Shown here: piece after piece, positions 59,246-64,000 of the stretch | How positions within the stretch are numbered: the first letter of the stretch is position 1 | Layout: every line of letters starts with the position of its first letter | Origin: Kribbella sp. VKM Ac-2569 | Lineage (GTDB): Bacteria > Actinomycetota > Actinomycetes > Propionibacteriales > Kribbellaceae | Length of the DNA stretch: 64,000 bases | Direction: 5' to 3' | Assembly: GCF_004216905.1 (NCBI RefSeq) | Contig: NZ_SGXJ01000009.1 | Span: forward strand, 100,116 to 164,115 | Notes under the pieces: model-generated | Databases searched by the model: none | What the model was told of the DNA's origin: nothing | The model's input: only the letters and a program-made list of their open reading frames with translations | Translations under genes and position numbers: made by a program

Positions 59246-60234
59246 GGGGTGGACCTCCTGATGCTCAGGGACGGCTGTACGACGATGCGTCGCGGGGTCC
59301 GTTGGTTGTCCTCGATCCTTGCCAGCAGCAACTCGGCGGCCCGGCGTCCGCGCTCTGCGGAGCCCAGGTTCACGCTCGTCAACGGCGGGAAGCTCTGCTC
59401 GGCCAGTTCGCTGTCGTCCATCCCAACCACCGCCACATCCCCTGGCACTTCAAGCCCCGCAGCAGCCAGCTCATGCATCAATCCCACCGCCAGCAAGTCG
59501 TTCGCCGCGATCACCGCGTCCGGCCGGCTCTCCCCGCCCAGTACGGCGGGGGCCGCAGCGCGACCCGCCGCGAAGGTGAAGTCGCTTGCCTCGGCAACTG
59601 CGATCGGGTCCAGCCCGTGGGCTTTCATGGCCTCGGTAAAGCCCTTCGAACGCGCGGCCCCGGGGACCGTGTCGGCCGGGCCGTTCAGGAAGGCGATCCG
59701 TCGGCGGCCTTTCGCGACCAGGTGATCGACGGCGAGCAGCATGCCCTTGGGTGAGTTGGCCCGGACCGTGTCGACGCCTGCTTTGGCGGGGACGTTACCT
59801 GCGACCACCACCGGCACCTCGCACTCGCGGATCGACTTGACCAGGTCCTCGTCGACGCGGATCGGGCTGATCAGCAAGCCATCGGCGTACCCGCGCGCCA
59901 TCCCCCGAACCAGCGCGACCTCGTCCACCACGTCCGGCCCGGTCGTCGTCACCACCAGCCGGTATCCGGCCGCGGAGACGACCTCCTCGACCGCCCGCAT
60001 CATCGTCACGTACACCGGGTTGCCGACGTCCGCGACCGCCAGCGTCAACTGGAACGTCCGCCCGACCTTCAGCGACCGCGCCCGCGCGTCCGGCACGTAG
60101 CCGAGCTCGTCGACCGCCCGCTGGACCCGCTCGATCATCTCCTCGGTGGCCGGCAGCCCGTTCAGCACACGCGACACCGACGCCACCGAGACCCCGGCCG
60201 CCCGGGCCACCCCAGCGATCGTCGGACGACTCAC
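59242..60234 (-). CDS. LacI-family regulator of the sugar/ADP-ribosylglycohydrolase operon
   Basis: A 330-residue LacI protein. The headpiece is TIAGVARAAGVSVASVSRVL, the hinge YVPDARARSLKVGRTFQL, and the effector domain has GLLISPIRVDEDLV, VIAANDLLAVGLMHELAAAG and VAVVGMDDSELAEQ. AGGAGG precedes the GTG. A LacI-type palindrome lies directly upstream, so it is probably autoregulatory and controls the whole minus-strand operon below it. As the first gene it is coupled to the MalF-like permease. Confidence 0.95.
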   Translation of the reverse strand: MSRPTIAGVARAAGVSVASVSRVLNGLPATEEMIERVQRAVDELGYVPDARARSLKVGRTFQLTLAVADVGNPVYVTMMRAVEEVVSAAGYRLVVTTTGPDVVDEVALVRGMARGYADGLLISPIRVDEDLVKSIRECEVPVVVAGNVPAKAGVDTVRANSPKGMLLAVDHLVAKGRRRIAFLNGPADTVPGAARSKGFTEAMKAHGLDPIAVAEASDFTFAAGRAAAPAVLGGESRPDAVIAANDLLAVGLMHELAAAGLEVPGDVAVVGMDDSELAEQSFPPLTSVNLGSAERGRRAAELLLARIEDNQRTPRRIVVQPSLSIRRSTP

Positions 60235-60254
60235 GCCGACCTCCTGTAATCGTT

Positions 60255-60272
60255 CTTGTAATCGTTTACAAG
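60255..60272. promoter_or_regulatory. LacI-type operator upstream of the sugar operon
   Basis: Seven-base arms CTTGTAA and TTACAAG flank TCGT. An overlapping direct repeat TGTAATCGTT occurs at 60245-60254 and 60257-60266, which could be a second half-site. It is 20 bases upstream of the lacI GTG, and matches the general form of LacI-family operators in this phylum. Confidence 0.75.
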
Positions 60273-60366
60273 CCCGACATTAAACCGCCACCCAAACCCC
60301 GTCAACACCGGGTAGTCCCCGACCGCACCCCGCAACCACACCGTGACCCACCCAGCTCAACCTTGA

Positions 60367-60411
60367 GAAGCCACCAACCATCCGCGGACCGCCGAAATGG
60401 TTGGTGGCTTC
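60367..60411. terminator. terminator of the metalloprotease gene
   Basis: A perfect 15-bp stem (arm GAAGCCACCAACCAT) with a 15-base loop, beginning 13 bases beyond the stop of the minus-strand protease gene. It separates that gene from the lacI promoter downstream. Confidence 0.8.
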
Positions 60412-60423
60412 ACAAAGACGCTG

Positions 60424-61320
60424 TTAGGCGCGGTAGAACAACCATGCGTCGGCCATGCGCTGGGACTGGCCGGGCGTGAACTCGGTGTAGCAGGAGTCGA
60501 AGGAGTAGTCCATGTAGTTGTGGATCGGATCCAGGCCGGGCGCCGGACAGGTGTCCTTGCCGGCCGGGCATCCGGACGTCGCCGTCTTCTCCGCCGGCGT
60601 GTCGTCGACGAAGTCGCCCTTCGAGCCACACTTGCCGGCGAACGTGTGCTCCAGGTTGAGCCAGTGCCCGACTTCGTGCGTCGAGGTCTCACCCTGGTCG
60701 TAGCGTCCGGCGTAGGTGGTCGACGTACCTATGAAGGACTCCCAGTCGATCACGACGCCGTCCAGGTACGCCTGGCTGCTCGTCACGATGCTCGGCAGGT
60801 AGGCCCATCCGAGATAGTCGCCGGCGGTCGTCGAGTACAGGTTCAGGGCATCCGTTCCGCCGGTGCGCAAAGCCTGCTTCATGTTCGTCTCGTCGGCACC
60901 GCCCGGATTCGCGGCGAACCAGGCCGCGTTGTCCGTCCGGGTCACGCCCGCCAGCGTGAAGCCGAACCCGGTCCGGGCTCCGCCCTCACCACCGGCATAG
61001 GTGTTGTTCAGTACGTCGATCTGCGCCGCGATCTGTGCGTTCGTCAGAGACCCGATCACCCCGTTCGTGACCACGTGGAAGTACACCGGGACCGTTGCCC
61101 TGAAGCCGGGCTTGGCCTTGCCCCGTGCCGTTGCCGGCAACTCCTGGGCGACCTGCCCGAGGTTCGGCTCCCGCGGCCCGCCGCGCGCCTGTACGACGCT
61201 CTCCTCCGAGACGCAGGCGTCAACGCCCGGCAGACTCGTGGCCTGACTCTGCGTTCCGCTCAGTCCGGCACCCATCATCGCCACCACGGCGACCGTCCGC
61301 GCTGCCCTGTTCCACTTCAT
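60424..61320 (-). CDS. secreted M43-family zinc metalloprotease (pappalysin-like)
   Basis: A 298-residue protease. A signal peptide (MKWNRAARTVAVVAMMGAGL) and a pro-region of about 60 residues are followed by VPVYFHVVTNGVIGSLTNAQ, the usual start of M43 enzymes. The zinc site is HEVGHWLNLEH (HExxHxxxxxH), and the Met-turn is NYMDYSFDSCYTEFTPGQ. Cys pairs around GKCGSKGDF and TSGCPAGKDTC are conserved. It acts outside the cell on proteins. It stands alone with its own terminator. Confidence 0.93.
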   Translation of the reverse strand: MKWNRAARTVAVVAMMGAGLSGTQSQATSLPGVDACVSEESVVQARGGPREPNLGQVAQELPATARGKAKPGFRATVPVYFHVVTNGVIGSLTNAQIAAQIDVLNNTYAGGEGGARTGFGFTLAGVTRTDNAAWFAANPGGADETNMKQALRTGGTDALNLYSTTAGDYLGWAYLPSIVTSSQAYLDGVVIDWESFIGTSTTYAGRYDQGETSTHEVGHWLNLEHTFAGKCGSKGDFVDDTPAEKTATSGCPAGKDTCPAPGLDPIHNYMDYSFDSCYTEFTPGQSQRMADAWLFYRA

Positions 61321-61390
61321 GACCGCCCCCTGCCAGAGCCCGTCCCCCAGGCAGTTCGACTCTAAGCACGACGGCCGTACGACGGAAGAG

Positions 61391-62464
61391 CTACTCGTCG
61401 TCCTCGTCGGCGCCGGGGCGTTCGGCCCAGGGGGTTTCCTTGGCGGGACGGACGACGATGAGTTTGTCGCCGGCGGCCAGCACCGAGACGTTCGAGTCGT
61501 AGTAGCGGTGCACCTTGCCGTCGCGGACCACCGACACGACGCGATCGGGTACGGCGGACGGCGGCTTGCCGACCTCGCGACCGAGGACCGGGCGCTCGGC
61601 GACCTCGAGACCCTCGCCGTACGTGAGCAGGTCCTCCATCACCTCGCCGAGGTTCGGGCTCACCGAGGTCAGTCCGAGCAGCCGGCCGACCGCCTCGGAC
61701 GAGGTGACCACAGCATCCGCGCCGCTCTGCCGGAGCAGCGGCACGTTGTCCTCCTCGCGTACCGCGACGACGATGTGCGCGTCCGGGTTCAGCTGCCGCA
61801 CCGCCAGCGTCACCAGGACGGCCGAGTCGTCCCGGTCGGTCGTCACGATCACCTCGCGCGCGGTCATCACCTCGGCGCGACGCAGCACCGTCCGGTTCGT
61901 CGCGTCGCCGTGGAACGCGGCCATCTGGTCGTTGCCCGCGTCACCGATCGCCGTGGCGCGCGGGTCGATCACCACGATCTGGTCGCGCTTCACCCCGTTG
62001 CTGATCAGGGTCTGCACGGCGGCGCGGCCCTTGGTGCCGTAGCCGACGACGATGGTGTGATCCTTCATCCGTTTCCTCCAGCGCGTGTCGCGCATGATCC
62101 GGCGACCCTCGTTGGCCAGTACTTCCAGTGTCGTACCGACCAGAACCACCAGGAACGCGATCCGCAACGGAGTGACGACGAAGGCGTTCACCAGCCGGGC
62201 AGTGGGCGTCACCGGCGTGATGTCGCCGTACCCGGTCGTGGTGAGCGTGACGGTTGCGTAGTAGATGCTGTCGATCAGCCCGACTGTGCCGTCATAGCTG
62301 TCCTTGTACCCGTCACGGTCGACCACCACGATCAGCACCATCAGGGTCAGCAGCCCCAGCGCGATCAGAAATCGGCTGAAGAGCTGAAAGAGCGGCGAGC
62401 GCGTGCTCGCGGGCAGGTTGACCAGCAGGCCGTGCGGGTTGCGACCGGTGGGAAGGGGTGGCAC
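61391..62464 (-). CDS. two-TM potassium channel with RCK (TrkA-N/TrkA-C) domains
   Basis: A 357-residue channel. Two hydrophobic segments (LFSRFLIALGLLTLMVLIVV, then ARLVNAFVVTPLRIAFLVVL) flank the pore with selectivity filter TLTTTGYGDI. The cytoplasmic part has TIVVGYGTKGRAAVQTLISN and VVIDPRATAIG (TrkA-N), then a TrkA-C-like domain and an acidic tail. It is a ligand-gated K+ channel. The GTG at 62464 is the last start that keeps the first helix intact; the 5' end then overlaps the upstream ACT-GNAT gene by 152 bases, which is unusually long. Confidence 0.9.
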   Translation of the reverse strand: MPPLPTGRNPHGLLVNLPASTRSPLFQLFSRFLIALGLLTLMVLIVVVDRDGYKDSYDGTVGLIDSIYYATVTLTTTGYGDITPVTPTARLVNAFVVTPLRIAFLVVLVGTTLEVLANEGRRIMRDTRWRKRMKDHTIVVGYGTKGRAAVQTLISNGVKRDQIVVIDPRATAIGDAGNDQMAAFHGDATNRTVLRRAEVMTAREVIVTTDRDDSAVLVTLAVRQLNPDAHIVVAVREEDNVPLLRQSGADAVVTSSEAVGRLLGLTSVSPNLGEVMEDLLTYGEGLEVAERPVLGREVGKPPSAVPDRVVSVVRDGKVHRYYDSNVSVLAAGDKLIVVRPAKETPWAERPGADEDDE

Positions 62465-63425
62465 GGTTCAGACGATATTCCACCGGCGGCCGATCCACCG
62501 CATGCGACAGGCTCCGGTCGGTCAGTGCGACACTCACCATCAGACTGTCGCCGTCCCGAATCACCCGGGACCGCATCCGCAACCGCTCGAGGGTGCGGAG
62601 CATCGCGTGGTTCTCCGGCTGCACCATGCAGACCACCCGGTCGGCGCCGAGCGCGCGGGCCTCCCCGACGACCTGGCGCAGCAGCCGCAGCCCGAGCCCT
62701 TGTCCCTGCCAGCCGTCCTCGACCAGTACGGCGACCTCCATCGTCGTACTGCCCAGCTCCTCCCACGGCGCCGCCGTCGCCATCCCGATCACGGCGTTGT
62801 CGACGCACGCGACGATCGACACGCCGCCGGCCGGCGCGGACAGGTGCCGCGCGGTGCGGGAGGTGAGTTTCGGCATCGGCACGTGGTACCGCCGGGTGCG
62901 GCTCTCGTACGAGCACCGCTCGTGCATCGCGACGACGGCGTCGGCGTCCTCGACGGTCGCGATCCGCAGCTCGGGTACGACGCCGCTACCGGGCCGCGGG
63001 CCCTCCGGCGTATCGAGCCGCTCGGCCAGCCGGCCGGCGATCTCGACCAGCACGTCCGCGCGGGCCCATTCGGCCGGCGTGTACTCGTCGAACCCCTGCA
63101 GGTTGCCCAGCTCGTCGTCGACAGACACCGGGTCGTCGATCATCCGCAGTACGGCGCGCAGGTACCGCGTCGGCGCGTCATGGAGTACGTCGGCCTGGCA
63201 CGGGCGGACCGTCGTACGGCCACAGCCGGCCTCCGCGACCAGCGCGGTCAGGTCGTCGGCGGTCCAGCCGACGCCGGTGGAGACGACCAGCTCGTCGACC
63301 GCGCCGGACTCGGAGGTGAAGACCTCCAGGTGAAGGATGTTGATGTCGTCCGCACCACACCGTGCAGCGAGTTCGGCCAGCGCACCGGGCCGGTCGGCGA
63401 GTTCGGTCCTGATCTTCCAGAGCAT
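62313..63425 (-). CDS. GNAT acetyltransferase with N-terminal ACT-like domain
   Basis: A 370-residue protein. Residues 1-75 form an ACT-like domain (LWKIRTELADRPGALAELAA, DDINILHLEVFTSESGAVDE), residues 95-140 are a linker, and residues 150-305 are a GNAT domain: LRIATVEDADAVVAMHERCS, MEVAVLVEDGWQGQGLGLRL and DRVVCMVQPENHAMLRTLER. A proline- and arginine-rich tail (about 320-370) is read from DNA that also encodes the start of the K+ channel; it is compositionally unlike the rest. ACT domains bind amino acids, so an amino-acid-regulated protein acetyltransferase is plausible. Confidence 0.85.
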   Translation of the reverse strand: MLWKIRTELADRPGALAELAARCGADDINILHLEVFTSESGAVDELVVSTGVGWTADDLTALVAEAGCGRTTVRPCQADVLHDAPTRYLRAVLRMIDDPVSVDDELGNLQGFDEYTPAEWARADVLVEIAGRLAERLDTPEGPRPGSGVVPELRIATVEDADAVVAMHERCSYESRTRRYHVPMPKLTSRTARHLSAPAGGVSIVACVDNAVIGMATAAPWEELGSTTMEVAVLVEDGWQGQGLGLRLLRQVVGEARALGADRVVCMVQPENHAMLRTLERLRMRSRVIRDGDSLMVSVALTDRSLSHAVDRPPVEYRLNRATPSHRSQPARPAGQPAREHALAALSALQPISDRAGAADPDGADRGGRP

Positions 63426-63507
63426 GCGGACGCCCTCCCTCGTGGAAACGTCCTTCCACTGTGCGTCCCGCCTGTTGCCCGGCCGGGTCCGGAATGTTAC
63501 GCGCTCG

Positions 63508-63909
63508 TCAACGTTTCCGGCGGACCTTGGGCAGGATTTTCTGCCTGCGCGCTGCCAGGACGACGGCCGATTCGCGCTTGTCCAGGTCCGCGTGCCGCAG
63601 CAGCTCGGGATAGCTGCTCTGCGGTACGACGGGGTACGTCGTCACGATCGCGTCGCCGGAGAACACGAAGAAGATCGCCTGACCGTCCTTGATCACCTTC
63701 AGCAAGGAGCCGTCGCGCACGGTGAGAGCGTGCTCGACCGCCTTCCGGCGCGCGGACCGCTTCGCCCAGGCGGCCTGGACCGCCTGCTGCGCGGGCTCCC
63801 GACCGTGCCGGACCGCCTCGACGACGAGCGGCCCGTACCGCACGCCGTACTTGACCAAGTTCTTCGCAAGCTTGCTGCTCTTGCCCGCACCAGCCGCTCC
63901 ACCCGCCAT
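63508..63909 (-). CDS. small basic conserved protein of unknown function
   Basis: A 133-residue basic protein. KSSKLAKNLVKYGVRYGPLV, RKAVEHALTVRDGSLLKVIK, AIFFVFSGDAIVTTYPVVPQ and a basic end (LPKVRRKR). AGGAG lies seven bases before the ATG. The fold and role are unknown; similar short proteins recur in actinobacterial genomes as hypothetical. The upstream partial gene ends 14 bases away on the same strand. Confidence 0.75.
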   Translation of the reverse strand: MAGGAAGAGKSSKLAKNLVKYGVRYGPLVVEAVRHGREPAQQAVQAAWAKRSARRKAVEHALTVRDGSLLKVIKDGQAIFFVFSGDAIVTTYPVVPQSSYPELLRHADLDKRESAVVLAARRQKILPKVRRKR

Positions 63910-63923
63910 GTGTTTCTCCTATG

Positions 63924-64000
63924 TCAAGCCGCGGCTGCGAGGGTGGTTCTCGCGGTGGGTTGGTCGGTAGTGAGGTGGTTGAAGACGATGCGGGCGAGGC
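63924..64000 (-). CDS. C-terminal end of an unidentified protein (cut by window edge)
   Basis: From the window edge to the TGA at 63924-63926 the minus strand encodes 24 residues LARIVFNHLTTDQPTARTTL followed by AAAA. The frame is open and the composition is protein-like. The family cannot be set from so short a piece; the pattern is compatible with the C-terminus of a transposase, which I cannot confirm. Confidence 0.4.
   Translation of the reverse strand, partial: LARIVFNHLTTDQPTARTTLAAAA

Noticed and set aside
1..64000. tRNA, rRNA or CRISPR array
   Set aside because: Looked for cloverleaf-like TpsiC arms, conserved rRNA segments and regularly spaced repeats; none was convincing by eye.
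63924..64000. Insertion sequence at the right edge
   Set aside because: Only 24 residues are visible and no inverted repeat can be tested, so a transposase call is not supported.

Overview
The window reads as chromosome of a high-GC actinobacterium. GTG starts are frequent, genes often overlap by 1-4 bases, and family members typical of Actinobacteria (DUF5709, DUF6510, F420-type PPOX, a molybdopterin SUOX-like protein with its flavin reductase) are present. The style resembles Kribbella, but that is an inference. No rRNA, tRNA or CRISPR array was recognised.

Region 1 (1-15.9 kb) is catabolic. It holds the N-terminus of a QuiC-type 3-dehydroshikimate dehydratase, a quinate/shikimate dehydrogenase, an MHS-family transporter and a TetR regulator. 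The quiC promoter and the dehydrogenase/transporter intergenic region carry near-identical 24-bp sites, which points to one quinate/shikimate regulon feeding protocatechuate. Inside this lie a ThuA protein and a Tat-exported PQQ dehydrogenase (divergent), then an IclR-controlled operon of aldehyde dehydrogenase, thiamine-diphosphate decarboxylase and a LIV-type ABC importer with a fused LivM-LivG protein. That operon fits uptake of an acid, decarboxylation of a 2-oxo acid to an aldehyde, and oxidation of the aldehyde.

Region 2 (16-36 kb) is an accessory and stress region with several gene remnants. It has three proteins with a NATD1-type acetyltransferase domain (one fused to a hemerythrin-like helical domain), a pair of paralogous TetR regulators, and a repeated ATGGAC-N6-GTCCAT operator. 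It also has an ECF sigma factor, a uracil-DNA-glycosylase-family protein, MsrB-MsrA, a Dps-SUOX-flavin reductase-DUF6510 operon, an AhpD-like protein, a PEP-mutase-superfamily protein and a nitroreductase. A truncated tyrosine recombinase closes the region.

Region 3 (36-47 kb) has a translationally coupled acyl-CoA dehydrogenase pair, a LacI regulator with an alcohol dehydrogenase and a Gfo/Idh/MocA oxidoreductase, a methyltransferase, a SigJ/ECF42-like sigma factor, a PPOX enzyme, a phytoene-desaturase-like flavoprotein and an unusual intergenic repeat made of four 18-mers.

Region 4 (46.4-60.3 kb) is the most unusual part. A minus-strand series with overlapping or closely spaced genes runs LacI, two sugar permeases, a sugar-binding lipoprotein, ADP-ribosylglycohydrolase, a second ADP-ribosylglycohydrolase, ribokinase, a glycosidase-like protein fused to a formylglycine-generating-enzyme-like domain, a CoA transferase and a CoA ester lyase. 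A plus-strand pair (PhoD phosphatase and a discoidin-domain protein) interrupts it. The set suggests import and breakdown of a ribosylated or ADP-ribose-like glycoside. The window ends with an M43 metalloprotease, a TrkA-type potassium channel, an ACT-GNAT protein, a small conserved protein and a partial CDS.
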